The notes under the pieces: generated by a model
The model's input: the letters and a program-made list of their open reading frames with translations, nothing else
The model's database searches: none
Told to the model about the DNA's origin: nothing
Program-made: the position numbers and the translations under genes
NCBI RefSeq assembly: GCF_014205335.1
Contig: NZ_JACHNH010000001.1
Span: 5,388,501-5,452,500 of the forward strand
Source: Amorphoplanes digitatis
GTDB lineage: Bacteria > Actinomycetota > Actinomycetes > Mycobacteriales > Micromonosporaceae
Reading direction: 5' to 3'
DNA length: 64,000 nt
Shown: in pieces, positions 50,088 through 59,900 of the stretch
Layout: every line of letters starts with the position of its first letter
Numbering within the stretch: the stretch's first letter is position 1

Positions 50088-53063
50088 ATGCTCACGATGC
50101 AGGAAGCGCTGGCCCGGTTGACGGCGTACTGGACGGCTCAGGGCTGCCTGACCGTCCAGCCGATGAACACCGAGGTCGGCGCCGGGACCCTCAACCCGGC
50201 CACCTTCCTGCGCGTACTCGGACCCGAACCCTGGCGCGTCGTCTACGTCGAACCCTCCGTACGACCCGACGACTCCCGATACGGCGAAAACCCCAACCGC
50301 CTACAGACACACACCCAACTCCAGGTCATCCTCAAACCCGACCCCGGCAACCCCCAAGAGCTCTACCTCGGCAGCCTCACCGCACTCGGCATCGACGTCA
50401 CCGCACACGACGTCCGCTTCGTCGAGGACAACTGGGCATCCCCCGCACTCGGCGCCTGGGGCCTGGGCTGGGAAGTCTGGCTCGACGGCCTCGAGATCAC
50501 CCAGTTCACCTACTTCCAGCAAGCCGGCGGCCTCAACCTCGACCCACCCTCCGTCGAGATCACCTACGGCATCGAACGCATCGTCATGGCGTTGCAGAAC
50601 AAACAGCATTTCAAGGAAATCGAGTATTCGCCCGGCATCAGCTACGGCGAGGTCTTCGGCCAGAGCGAATACGAGATGTCGCGGTACTACCTCGACGACG
50701 CCGACGTCGACGCCAATCGGCGGCTCCTGGAGATCTACGCCGCCGAGGCACAACGACTCCTCGACGCCGGCCTGCCGGTGCCCGCGCACACCTACGTCCT
50801 CAAGTGCTCGCAGGCCTTCAACGTCCTGGACTCCCGCGGCGCCGTCTCCACCGCCGACCGCGCCGCCGAATTCGCCCGCATGCGCCGCCTCGCCGGCGAC
50901 GTCGCCAAGCTGTGGCAGGCCCGCCGCGAGGAGCTCGGACACCCGCTCGGCCTGATCGGGCAGGCCCCGCCGGCCGAGCCCGCCGCGGCCGCACGGACCG
51001 GCGACGAGCCGCGCACGCTGGTCTTCGAGATCGGCACCGAGGAGCTGCCGCCGAGCGAGGCCCGCGCCGCCCGCGAGGAACTGCGCCGGACGATCACCGA
51101 CGGCCTCGGCACGACCCGGCTGCACCACGGCGACATCCAGGTCCTCGCGACGCCGCGGCGCCTGATCGCGGTGGTCGCGGGAGTCGCCGCCCGGGAGGAG
51201 GACCACGTGCGCGTGGTCAAGGGCCCGAAGGTCGCGGCCGCCTACGACGCCGACGGCGTACCCACCAAGGCGCTCCAGGGCTTCCTCCAGGGCCAGGGCG
51301 CGACGCTCGCCGAGGTCGAGGAGCAGGACGTCAAGGGCGCGCGGCACGTGGTCGTGGTCCGGCAGGAGGCCGGCGGCGCGGCGCCCGAGGTGCTCGCCGG
51401 CGTGCTCGCGAAGATCGTCTCCGGCCTGCGGTCGTCGAAGAACATGCGGTGGAACGATCCGCAGCTGTCGTTCAGCCGGCCGGTGCGCTGGCTGACCGCC
51501 CTCTGGGGCGACGACGTCGTGCCGGTCGCGGTGTCCACCCTCGCCGCCGGCCGCACCACCCGGCTGCTGCGCACCGCGGCGTCGCCGGTGGTGCCGGTGG
51601 CCTCGGCGGAGACCTTCCTCGAGACCCTCGCGGCCAACGGCATCCTCACCGACCCCGAGGACCGCCTCACCGCGATCGCCGGCGGCGCCACCGACCTGGT
51701 CCGCTCCGCGGGCGTCATCGACCTGGCCGGCGAGGCCGCGCTGCTGAACCAGATCGCCTACCTGGTCGAGGCGCCGACGCCGCTGCTCGGCACGTTCGAC
51801 CCGGGCTACCTGTCGCTGCCCGAGCCCGTGCTCACCTCCGTGATGCGCAAGCACCAGCGTTACCTGCCGGTCCGCGACGCCGCCGGCGCGCTGCTGCCGA
51901 TGTTCGTCACGGTGGCGAACGGGCCGGTCGACGTCGACCTGGTCCGTGCCGGCAACGAGGCGGTGCTGCGGGCCCGGTACGAGGACGCGGCGTTCTTCTA
52001 CCGCGCCGACCGGCAGACGCCCCTCGCGGCGATGCTGGAGCGGCTGACCCGGCTCACCTTCACCGACAAGCTCGGGTCGATGGCCGACCGCGCCGGCCGC
52101 ATCGCCGCGCTGGCCACGGCGCTGGCCGGGCCGCTCGGCCTGGACTCGCCCACGCTGCGGCGGGCCGCCGAGCTCGTCAAGTTCGACCTCGGATCCCAGC
52201 TGGTGACCGAGATGACCAGCCTGGCCGGCATCATGGCCCGCGACTACGCGCTCAACGCCGGCGAGAGCGAGGCCGTCGCCCGGGCCGTCTACGAGTCCGA
52301 GCTGCCCCGCAACACCGGCGACGATCTGCCCGCCACCACCGAGGGCGCGCTGCTGTCGCTGGCCGACCGGCTCGACCTGTTCGTCGGGCTCGCCGCCACC
52401 GTCGGGCTGCCGACCAGCAGCAGCGACCCGTTCGCCGTCCGGCGCGCCGTGCTCGGCCTCGTCGCGGTGCACCGGGCACACCCGGACCTGGCCGCGCTCA
52501 GCCTCGACGACGCGCTCGCCGCCGCGGCCTCGCTCCAGCCGGTCCCGGTGGCCGCGGACGTGCTGTCGGCGTGCGGCGTGTTCCTGGCCAAGCGGTTCGA
52601 GCAGGCCCTGATCGAGGAGGACCGCCCGCTCGACCGGATCCGCGCGGTGCTGCCGCGGTACGCCCGCCCGTCGCTCGCCGTCGGCCTGCTCGACCAGCTC
52701 GACTCGCTCGTCGCCGCCGACTCGGACTTCGTCGCCGTCGTCGCGGCCATCCAGCGGGCGCGGCGGATCGTTCCGCAGGACACCCCCGCGCAGTACGACC
52801 CGGAGGTGTTGAAGGAGCCGGCCGAGGTCGCGCTGCACGAGGCGGTCGCGGCCACGGTGGCCGACCTGCGCTCGGCGCCGGAGCCGGACCTGGTCCGCTT
52901 CACGGCCGCGACGGGCCGCATCGTCGCGCCGATCGGGGACTTCTTCGACGACGTCTTCGTCATGGCCGACGACCCGACGATCCGCAAGGCGCGGCTCGGC
53001 CTGCTGGCGACCGTCCGCGACCTCGGCGCCGGCCTGCTGGACTGGGCCGAGCTGCGCCTCTGA
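50088..53063 (+). CDS. glyQS: Fused single-chain GlyQ-GlyS glycyl-tRNA synthetase
   Basis: A 991-residue enzyme joining the alpha and beta subunits of the tetrameric bacterial glycyl-tRNA synthetase in one chain. Residues 1-285 are GlyQ: QGCLTVQPMNTEVGAGTLNPATFL, GPEPWRVVYVEPSVRPDDSRYGENPNR, VEDNWASPALGAWGLGWEVWLDG, ITQFTYFQQAGG. After an alanine-rich linker, GlyS starts at TLVFEIGTEELPPSEA and runs to a DALR-type end. Fusions are known in Chlamydia; actinobacteria normally use the unrelated homodimeric enzyme. Base use inside the GlyQ part changes (C-rich then AT-tolerant codons near 50590-50640), a sign of transfer. It charges tRNA-Gly; a second or resistance copy is possible. Confidence 0.93.
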   Translation: MLTMQEALARLTAYWTAQGCLTVQPMNTEVGAGTLNPATFLRVLGPEPWRVVYVEPSVRPDDSRYGENPNRLQTHTQLQVILKPDPGNPQELYLGSLTALGIDVTAHDVRFVEDNWASPALGAWGLGWEVWLDGLEITQFTYFQQAGGLNLDPPSVEITYGIERIVMALQNKQHFKEIEYSPGISYGEVFGQSEYEMSRYYLDDADVDANRRLLEIYAAEAQRLLDAGLPVPAHTYVLKCSQAFNVLDSRGAVSTADRAAEFARMRRLAGDVAKLWQARREELGHPLGLIGQAPPAEPAAAARTGDEPRTLVFEIGTEELPPSEARAAREELRRTITDGLGTTRLHHGDIQVLATPRRLIAVVAGVAAREEDHVRVVKGPKVAAAYDADGVPTKALQGFLQGQGATLAEVEEQDVKGARHVVVVRQEAGGAAPEVLAGVLAKIVSGLRSSKNMRWNDPQLSFSRPVRWLTALWGDDVVPVAVSTLAAGRTTRLLRTAASPVVPVASAETFLETLAANGILTDPEDRLTAIAGGATDLVRSAGVIDLAGEAALLNQIAYLVEAPTPLLGTFDPGYLSLPEPVLTSVMRKHQRYLPVRDAAGALLPMFVTVANGPVDVDLVRAGNEAVLRARYEDAAFFYRADRQTPLAAMLERLTRLTFTDKLGSMADRAGRIAALATALAGPLGLDSPTLRRAAELVKFDLGSQLVTEMTSLAGIMARDYALNAGESEAVARAVYESELPRNTGDDLPATTEGALLSLADRLDLFVGLAATVGLPTSSSDPFAVRRAVLGLVAVHRAHPDLAALSLDDALAAAASLQPVPVAADVLSACGVFLAKRFEQALIEEDRPLDRIRAVLPRYARPSLAVGLLDQLDSLVAADSDFVAVVAAIQRARRIVPQDTPAQYDPEVLKEPAEVALHEAVAATVADLRSAPEPDLVRFTAATGRIVAPIGDFFDDVFVMADDPTIRKARLGLLATVRDLGAGLLDWAELRL

Positions 53064-53071
53064 CCGCTCCG

Positions 53072-53512
53072 ATGGGCGAGGTCCGGGTCGGCGTCGGCGT
53101 GTTCGCCGTGCGCGACGGCGCGTTCCTGATGGGCCGCCGGCACGGCGCGCACGGCGCGGGCACGTGGTCGCTGCCCGGCGGCAACGTGGAGTTCGGCGAG
53201 TCGTTCGCCGACGCGGCCCGCCGCGAGCTGTGTGAGGAGACCGGCCTGACGATCGGGAACCCGGAGCTGCTCGCGGTCACCAACGACGTGTTCGCCCGCG
53301 AGGGCCGGCACAGCGTGACGCTGTGGATGGTCGGCGACGAGGTCGGCGGCGAACCCGTCGTCCGCGAGCCGGACAAGTTCACCGACCTGGGCTGGTACGA
53401 CCTGGACTCGCTGCCGGAGCCGCTGTTCCAGCCGTGGCGGCAGCTGTTGACGATGCCGGCCCTGGCCCGGCTCGACGCCATCCTGCGGGTCAGAACGTGG
53501 CGATCGGGTTGA
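53072..53512 (+). CDS. NUDIX hydrolase (MutT-like)
   Basis: A 146-residue pyrophosphohydrolase. The NUDIX box is complete: GGNVEFGESFADAARRELCE followed by ETGL. The N-terminal GVGVFAVRDGAFLMGRR and C-terminal FTDLGWYDLDSLPEPLFQPW suggest a nucleotide-sugar or nucleoside-diphosphate substrate rather than 8-oxo-dGTP specifically. ATG at 53072 is 8 bp after the synthetase stop, so it is likely cotranscribed. Its 3' end overlaps the convergent cyclase gene by 23 bp. Confidence 0.92.
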   Translation: MGEVRVGVGVFAVRDGAFLMGRRHGAHGAGTWSLPGGNVEFGESFADAARRELCEETGLTIGNPELLAVTNDVFAREGRHSVTLWMVGDEVGGEPVVREPDKFTDLGWYDLDSLPEPLFQPWRQLLTMPALARLDAILRVRTWRSG

Positions 53513-54446
53513 CCGGGCTGCCGGAGGTACCGGCGAGGCGTACCGGCGCGACGGCGAGGTGGAAGTCCCACTGCCCGAGCTCGGCGGCCGTCGCCGCGCA
53601 CGCCTCCAGGTCGCAGTTGTCGAGCAGCCACAGGCCCATCGCGACCAGGCCCACCGCGTGGACCGGCATCAACACGTCCGGGTACCCCGAGGGCTGAACG
53701 TCCTGGGGTGTGTCGGCGCCGATCAGCGCGACGCCGCGTTCGCGCAGCCACGGCAGGCAGGACGCGTGCCAGCCGGCCTGCGTGAAACCGCCGGTCGCAC
53801 CGGCCTCGTGCCGGGCCCGGCCATAACCGGTCCGTAGGAGCAGCGCGTCGCCGGAGCGCACCCGCACACCCTGGCGACGCTCGGCCTCCTCGAGATCGTC
53901 GGGAGACACGCCCTGCCCCGGTTCCAGCCACGGCACCTCGCGGGCCCTCGCGACGTCCAGCAGGACGCCACGCGTGATGATCCCGTTCGCCGCCGCCGTG
54001 ACGGCCGCCCACGCCGAGCCCGTCGCGGGGTCCACCAACGAGTGTGAGCGCCCGTTGTACATGGTGCCGTCCCAGAAGATGTGGCACGGCGAGTCGAGGT
54101 GGGTGAGCGTGTTGCCGTGGAACGTGAGGCCGAGCCGCTCGGACGAGAAACCCCAGCGCCGGTCGGCGTGGAAGGCGACCACCGGCATGTTCTCGGCACC
54201 CGGCATGTCGGCGGCGCACGGGTGCGTCGTCGTCGACCGCTCCATGTCCTCCGGCGCGGCGACCTCCCACGCGCAGGACACGCTCCTGCCGTGGCGCACG
54301 GCCCGCGCCGCCGCCAGCCGGACCTCGTCGGTGATGTGGTTCAGGGTTCCGCGCTCGTCCTCGTCGCCCCACCGTCCCCAGTTCGACAGCGAGTCGAAGT
54401 ATCCGAGCACGTCGTCCTGCGTGGGCATCGGTCGCCGCAGCGTCAT
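53490..54446 (-). CDS. Cyclase-family (kynurenine formamidase-like) metal hydrolase
   Basis: A 318-residue protein of the cyclase fold (PF04199). Metal-ligand motif HGNTLTHLDSPCHIFWDG (HxxTHxDxPxH) is intact, with later GDALLLRTGYG and the C-terminal LWLLDNCDLE. Members hydrolyse N-formylkynurenine or open lactones and amides; the substrate here is unknown. ATG at 54446 is chosen because GGAGGAG lies upstream; ATG at 54428 is an alternative. Confidence 0.88.
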   Translation of the reverse strand: MTLRRPMPTQDDVLGYFDSLSNWGRWGDEDERGTLNHITDEVRLAAARAVRHGRSVSCAWEVAAPEDMERSTTTHPCAADMPGAENMPVVAFHADRRWGFSSERLGLTFHGNTLTHLDSPCHIFWDGTMYNGRSHSLVDPATGSAWAAVTAAANGIITRGVLLDVARAREVPWLEPGQGVSPDDLEEAERRQGVRVRSGDALLLRTGYGRARHEAGATGGFTQAGWHASCLPWLRERGVALIGADTPQDVQPSGYPDVLMPVHAVGLVAMGLWLLDNCDLEACAATAAELGQWDFHLAVAPVRLAGTSGSPVNPIATF

Positions 54447-54494
54447 CCCAGCACCGACTCCTCCGGTCACGCGGTTCGAGGCACCGCAGGTAGG

Positions 54495-55112
54495 TTAACC
54501 CGCCGCTACCCGGCTGGCTGCGGATGGTACCGCCGGGCCGCCCGTGTACCGGATCCGCGCGAGCATCAGCAGGCTCGCGGTGATGCCGGTGGCGCCGAGG
54601 GCGATCAGGCGCGGATCACCGCGGTACAGGCCGTACGTGGCCCAGCAACAGACCTCGCCGAGGGTGAGCAGCCAGGTGCCGGCCGAGACGCCCGTCGGCC
54701 GGCGGGTCCGGTACGCGGTCACGACCGACGGCAGGACCTGGACCGCGGCGGCGGCGACCAGCAACGTACCGAGGCCCCGGGTGCCGGCGACCGCCGCGGC
54801 ACCGGCCAGCAGGGCGGCCCAGGCGCACACCGCCGCCGCGGCCCGGGCACTCCCGCACCCCAGGCCGGTCAGCAGGACGGCGACCGTGGTCGCCAGCAGT
54901 GTCGCCGCCGTCGACGGGACCAGCGCCGTCCAGTACCCGGACGCCGCGAAGTAGGCGAACCACGCCGCGTTGTTGACGCCGGCGAGCGCGGCCCAGGACC
55001 AGGAGACGCCGGCGGGGTCGCGGGTGCGGCGCAGTTTCCTGATCTGCGGCAGATACTGCGGAATGCCGAACGCCGTCGCCACGAACGGGAGGGAGTCGAA
55101 CAGATACTCCAT
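54495..55112 (-). CDS. PQ-loop/SWEET-type membrane transporter
   Basis: A 205-residue protein with seven hydrophobic segments in two related parts. The first PQ-loop is FGIPQYLPQIRKLRRTRDPAGVSWSWA; the second, weaker, is QVLPSVVTAYRTRRPTGVSAGTW. PQ-loop proteins move sugars or amino acids. It is divergent from an AsnC-type regulator over an AT-rich gap of 83 bp, the usual arrangement for an amino-acid-responsive transporter, so an amino acid substrate is favoured (inference). Confidence 0.8.
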   Translation of the reverse strand: MEYLFDSLPFVATAFGIPQYLPQIRKLRRTRDPAGVSWSWAALAGVNNAAWFAYFAASGYWTALVPSTAATLLATTVAVLLTGLGCGSARAAAAVCAWAALLAGAAAVAGTRGLGTLLVAAAAVQVLPSVVTAYRTRRPTGVSAGTWLLTLGEVCCWATYGLYRGDPRLIALGATGITASLLMLARIRYTGGPAVPSAASRVAAG

Positions 55113-55195
55113 ACGCCGGAACGATATGCCGATATCGACGCAGGTACTTTGCTAAATAATGCTCGAATTCAATGGCCAGGGCTAGAATCCGGCGC
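55113..55195. promoter_or_regulatory. AT-rich divergent promoter region, PQ-loop/AsnC genes
   Basis: This 83-bp gap is much richer in A and T than its surroundings (for example TTTGCTAAATAAT). It contains a TAGAAT -10-like element at 55183-55188, 7 bp before the AsnC ATG. It is the probable binding region of the AsnC protein. Confidence 0.5.
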
Positions 55196-55669
55196 ATGGA
55201 CGCCATTGACCGCAATATTATTGCGCTCCTGGAGGCGGACGGCCGGCTCACCGTCACCGAGCTGGCCCAGCGGGTCGGGCTCAGCGCGGCGCCGGTCCAT
55301 CGGCGGCTGCGCGAGCTGGAGCGCGCCGGCACCATCCGGGGCTACCGGGCGATCGTCGATCCGGCCGCGCTCGGCCTCGGGTTCGAGGTGCTGGTCTCGG
55401 TCACCATGGACCGCGAGGACGCCGCGACGATCGAGGAGTTCGAGCGCGGCCTCGCCGGCGTCGCCGAGGTCCGGCACGCGGAGCGGCTCTTCGGCGACCC
55501 CGACTACGTCGTGCGCGTGGCGACCGCCGACCCCGAGGCCTACCGGCGCGTCCGGGACGAGAAGCTGGCCACCCTGCCCGGCGTGCGGCGGCTCACCTCG
55601 ACGATCGTGATGAAGAACGTCGTCGACGAGCGGCCCTACCCGCGGCGGCTACCGCGGCAGCGGGGGTAG
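55196..55669 (+). CDS. Lrp/AsnC-family transcriptional regulator
   Basis: A 157-residue regulator with the N-terminal helix-turn-helix (MDAIDRNIIALLEADGRLTV, AQRVGLSAAPVHRRLRELE) and the C-terminal RAM ligand-binding domain (VLVSVTMDREDAATIEEFE, FGDPDYVVRVATADPEAYRRV, LPGVRRLTSTIVMKNVV). ATG at 55196 is preferred because a TAGAAT -10 lies 7 bp upstream (leaderless); ATG at 55172 is an alternative. It likely controls the divergent PQ-loop transporter in response to an amino acid. Its end overlaps the M1 peptidase stop by 21 bp. Confidence 0.92.
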   Translation: MDAIDRNIIALLEADGRLTVTELAQRVGLSAAPVHRRLRELERAGTIRGYRAIVDPAALGLGFEVLVSVTMDREDAATIEEFERGLAGVAEVRHAERLFGDPDYVVRVATADPEAYRRVRDEKLATLPGVRRLTSTIVMKNVVDERPYPRRLPRQRG

Positions 55670-56989
55670 CGCCGGCCGGTCCAGCCACTCGGCGAACAGG
55701 CCGTCCAGCGACTCCCGGGCGAAGCGCTGCGCGTGCGCCCGGAACTGCTCGGTCGTCACGGTCGCGTGCCGGTGGTCCGCGACCCAGGCCCGCAGCAGCG
55801 TGAAGAACGCCTCGTCGCCGACCCGCTTGCGCAGGGCGTGCAGGGTGAGCGCGCCGCGCTTGTAGACCAGCGGGTCGAACATCCGGTCCGCGCCGGGGTT
55901 CGCGACGATGACGTCCCGCGGGCGGGCGGCGAGGCGGGCGTGCCACTGCGCCGCGCACGCGTCGGTCGGCAGGTCGCCGCAGACGCCGGACCACAGCCAC
56001 TCGGCGTAGGTGGCGAAGCCCTCGTTGAGCCAGATGTGCCGCCAGTCCGCGACCGTGAGGCTGTTGCCGAACCACTGGTGTGCCAGCTCGTGCACGACGA
56101 GCCGCTCGTGGGTGCGCCGCCCGTCGACGTGGTTCCTGCCGAAGACCGCCATGCCCTGCGCCTCGACCGGATCGTCGAGCTCGTCGTCGGCGACCACGAC
56201 GACGTACTCGCTGAACGGGTACGGCCCGAAGAGCCGCTGCAACGCCTCCATGATCTCGCCGTGCCGGCCGAAGTCGTGCGCGAACGCGGCGCGCAGGGCG
56301 CGCGGTATCGCGGCGCGCTGCGTCACCCCGCCCGCGGCGATCTCGACAAGCTCATACCGTCCGATCTGGACGCTCATCAGGTAGGGCGGTGTCGGCTCGA
56401 GGCGCTCGTAGACCCAGGTGGTGCTGCCCGCGCCGCGGCGCTGGGACACGAGATCACCGGTCACCATCACCGCGTACGGTGAAGCGGTCGTGAGCGCCAC
56501 CCGGAAGGCGGCCTTGTCGCCGGGCCGGTCGTTGCAGGGGAACCACGACGGCGACCCGTTCGGCTGGCTGGCGACGAGCGCGCCGTCGGTGAGCTCGTCC
56601 CACCCGACGTCGCCCCACCGGCCGGAGATGGGCACCGGCTTGCCCGCGTACCGGATGTCGACCCGGAACGTGTCACCGGCGAAGATGGGGCGCTCGGGCC
56701 GGATGTGCAGCTTGTCCGGCCGGTGCGTGTATTTCGCCGGCCGCCCGTCGACCCGGATGTCCTGGATCCGGAAGTGGCCCAGGTCGAGGGTGAACCGCGA
56801 CAACGGCTGCACGGCCACCGCGGTGACGGTCGCCCGGCCGGCGAGCCGGTTGGACACGACCCGGTAGTCCAGGTCGAGGTCGTAGTGCGCGACGTGGTAA
56901 CCGCCGTTGCCGTGCTCGGGAAGGTACGGGTCGGTCGAGCGGTCGGCACCGGGCCAGGCGCCGCGGGCACCCGGTACCTTCCGGATCAT
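55649..56989 (-). CDS. M1-family zinc metallopeptidase, coupled to Pls-like NRPS
   Basis: A 446-residue soluble peptidase. The zinc motif HELAHQWFG is followed 18 residues later by the third ligand in NEGFATY; YKRGALTLHALR holds the usual transition-state tyrosine region. The GAMEN exopeptidase motif is absent; EAQGMAVFG takes its place. The chain is shorter than classic aminopeptidase N and has no clear signal peptide. ATG at 56989 overlaps the NRPS stop (ATGA), so translation is coupled. Family knowledge: epsilon-polylysine producers encode HExxH aminopeptidases that degrade the polymer; a hydrolysing or self-protecting role is inferred. Confidence 0.9.
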   Translation of the reverse strand: MIRKVPGARGAWPGADRSTDPYLPEHGNGGYHVAHYDLDLDYRVVSNRLAGRATVTAVAVQPLSRFTLDLGHFRIQDIRVDGRPAKYTHRPDKLHIRPERPIFAGDTFRVDIRYAGKPVPISGRWGDVGWDELTDGALVASQPNGSPSWFPCNDRPGDKAAFRVALTTASPYAVMVTGDLVSQRRGAGSTTWVYERLEPTPPYLMSVQIGRYELVEIAAGGVTQRAAIPRALRAAFAHDFGRHGEIMEALQRLFGPYPFSEYVVVVADDELDDPVEAQGMAVFGRNHVDGRRTHERLVVHELAHQWFGNSLTVADWRHIWLNEGFATYAEWLWSGVCGDLPTDACAAQWHARLAARPRDVIVANPGADRMFDPLVYKRGALTLHALRKRVGDEAFFTLLRAWVADHRHATVTTEQFRAHAQRFARESLDGLFAEWLDRPALPPLPR

Positions 56990-59900
56990 GCCTGACGGGC
57001 GGCCGGGGCCGGCCAGGTCGCGATGGGGTTGCCGAGCCACCGGCTGTCCTCGGGCACGGCGTCGCCGCGGGTCACCAGCGAGCCGGGCCCGACCGTGGTC
57101 CGGGCGCCGATGCTCGCGCCGGGCAGCACGATGCCGTGCGGGCCGAGCGCGGCTCCCGCGCCGAGGGTCACCTCGTCCATGCTCATCACACGATCATGGA
57201 ACAGGTGGGTCTGCACCACACAACCGCGGTTGACGGTCGCGCCGTCGCCGAGCCGGACCAGGTCGTACTCGGGCAGCCAGTAGGTCTCCAGCCACACGCC
57301 CCGGCCGATCTTCGCGCCGAGCGTCCGCAGCCACGCGGTGAGCAGCGGCGTGCCGCTGGCGAAGCGGACCAGCCACGGCGCGGCGAGCACCTCGACGAAC
57401 GTGTCGGCGAGCTCGTTGCGCCACACGAAGGAGGTCCACAGCGCGCGATCGGCGACCTTGAACCGCCCGACCAGCAGCCACTTCGCGGCCGTCGCGACGG
57501 CGGCGGCGACGATCGCCGCGCCGAGCATCACCGGGCCGGCGGCCAGCGCGGCCACGAGCGCTCCGGCGACCTGCCACGCGAACGCCAGCGCGGCGAGGAC
57601 ACCGACGGCGAGGGCGGCGGTCAACATCACCGGCACGATACGGCAAAGTTCGATCGCCGCGCGGGCCAGCTTCAGCCGCAGCGGCGGGTCGAAGGTGCGG
57701 CTGGTGTCGGCCGACTCCACGGTGCGGCGCAGCGGCATCGGCGGCGCGCCGAGCCACGACGAGCCCTTCTTCGCCTTGCGCGGCGTCGACGACAGCACGC
57801 CGACGAGGCCGCGCTTGGGCACCGACCGGCCGGGCGCCGTCATCCCGGAGTTGCCGAGGAACGCCTGCTTGCCGATCCTGGCCGGCGCGACCCGCAGCCA
57901 CCCGTGGCTCAGCTCGTACGTGGCGACCATGGTGTCGTCGGCCAGGAACGCCCCGTCGTCGACGGTGGTCATCGCCGGGAGCGCGAGCACCGTCGACGCC
58001 TCGACGCCGCGACCCACCTTGGCGCCCAGCAGCCGCAGCCACACCGGCGTGAACAGGCTGGCGTAGAGCGGGAACAGCCCGACCCGGGCCATGCCCATGA
58101 GCCGCTCGGTCGCCCAGACCTGCCACGCCACCCGGCCCCGAACCGGGTGGAATCCGGCGCGCAGGCCGATGCTGAGCGCCCGGACGGCGACGAGCACCAG
58201 CAGCGCGTAGCCGACGAGGTAGGCGACGGTCGCCGCGGCGACGGCGGCCACCACCGCGCCGGCCGTCGGCCGGACGGCCAACGTCCAGCCGACCAGGGCG
58301 ATCGCCGGCAGGGCGGCCACCATCGGCAGCAGCCCGATGAGCTGCGCGGTCGCCCCGTACGCGGCGGTCCAGAACCGGGAACGCAGCCGCGTCCGCGGCG
58401 GACGCTGCGCGGGCCACCCGGCCGCGGCCTCGGCGCCGGGCGCCGCGGGCGAGCCGGACCAGCGCTGGTTCGCCGGCACGGCGCCGGCCAGGGTCGAGCC
58501 GGCGGCGATCCGCGCGCCCTTGCCGACCCGGGCGCCGGGCAGGAGGGTGCTGCGGGAACCGACCCGGGCGCCCGGGCCGACGTGTACCCGGCCGACGCGC
58601 ACGACGTCGCCGTCGACCCAGTGGCCGGACAGGTCGACCTCCGGCTCGATCGCAGCGCCGCGGCCGAGCTTGAGCAGGCCCGTGACCGGCGGCGCGGAGT
58701 GCAGGTCGACGTCCGGGCCGACCTCGGCGCCGAGCGCCCGGGCGTAGACGGTCATCCAGGAGGCGCCGGCGACCCCGGTCGCCCCGGTCACCTCGGCGAG
58801 CCGCTCCGCGGCCCACAGCCGCAGGTGCACGCCGCCGCCGCGCGGGTAGCTGCCCGGGCGCACGCCGCGCAGCAGCAGCCGCGCACCGCCGGCCGACAGG
58901 CCGATCCGGCCGAGCGGGCTGAACAGCAGAGCCCAGCCCAGCGCCACCCACCACCAGGACACGGCCGGCGCCCACGGCGCCGGGACGACGAGGGCCAGCA
59001 CGTTGCCCAGCGCGGCGAGGACGGTCAGCCAGCGGAGGCCGACAAGCGCGAGCATCGGCAGCAGGAGCACGCCCTGCGCCAGCCCGGCCCGGCGCGGCGT
59101 CGGCCGGACCTCGCGGCGGACCGCCGCCGTGGTGTCGAGCCCGTCGAGCACGGCCGCGAGCCGCGACAGGCTCGGGTGCAGGTAGATGTCGGCGACCGAG
59201 ACCCGCGGATGCCGGCTCCGGATCCACGCCACCAGCTGCGCCGCCGTCAGGCTGCCGCCGCCGCTGCTGAAGAAGTCGGCGTCCGCCTCGGCGGGGCGCA
59301 CGCCGAGGATCTCCTCCCAGCCACCGGCGAGCCAGTCCTCGGTGGCGGTCAGCTCGACCGCCACGTCCTGCCCGGTGGCCAGCGGCCAGGGCAGCGCGGC
59401 CCGGTCCACCTTGCCGGACGTCCGGGTCGGCAGCGCGTCCACCACCGCCAGCAGCGGCACGAGCGCGGCAGGTAGCTGCTCGCGGATCCGCAGCGCCGCC
59501 GCCGCGGCGTCGAATTCGGCGCCCTCGCCCGGCACCACGTACCCGACCAGGAGCTGGTTGCCCGCGGCCGTGCGCCGCACCGCGGCGGCCGCACCGGCGA
59601 CACCCGGCAGGGCCTGTAACGCGGCGTCGACCTCGCCCAGCTCGATCCGGCGCCCGCCGAGCTTGACCTGCTCGTCGCCGCGGCCGACGAACAGCAGCCC
59701 GTCGGGTTCAGCCCGGACGATGTCGCCGCTGCGGTACGCACGCCGCCAGCCGAGCGCGGGCAGCGCCGCGAACTTCTCGGCGTCCTTGTCCGCGTCGAGG
59801 TAGCGCGCGAGCCCCACCCCGCCGATCACCAGCTCGCCGGTCTCACCCATCGAGACGGGTTCGCCCGCCGCGTCGACCACCGCGAGCTGCCAGCCGGCGA

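Noticed and set aside
50301..52838. An 845-codon minus-strand frame opposite the glycyl-tRNA synthetase
   Set aside because: No recognisable domain and fully explained as the shadow of the synthetase gene.
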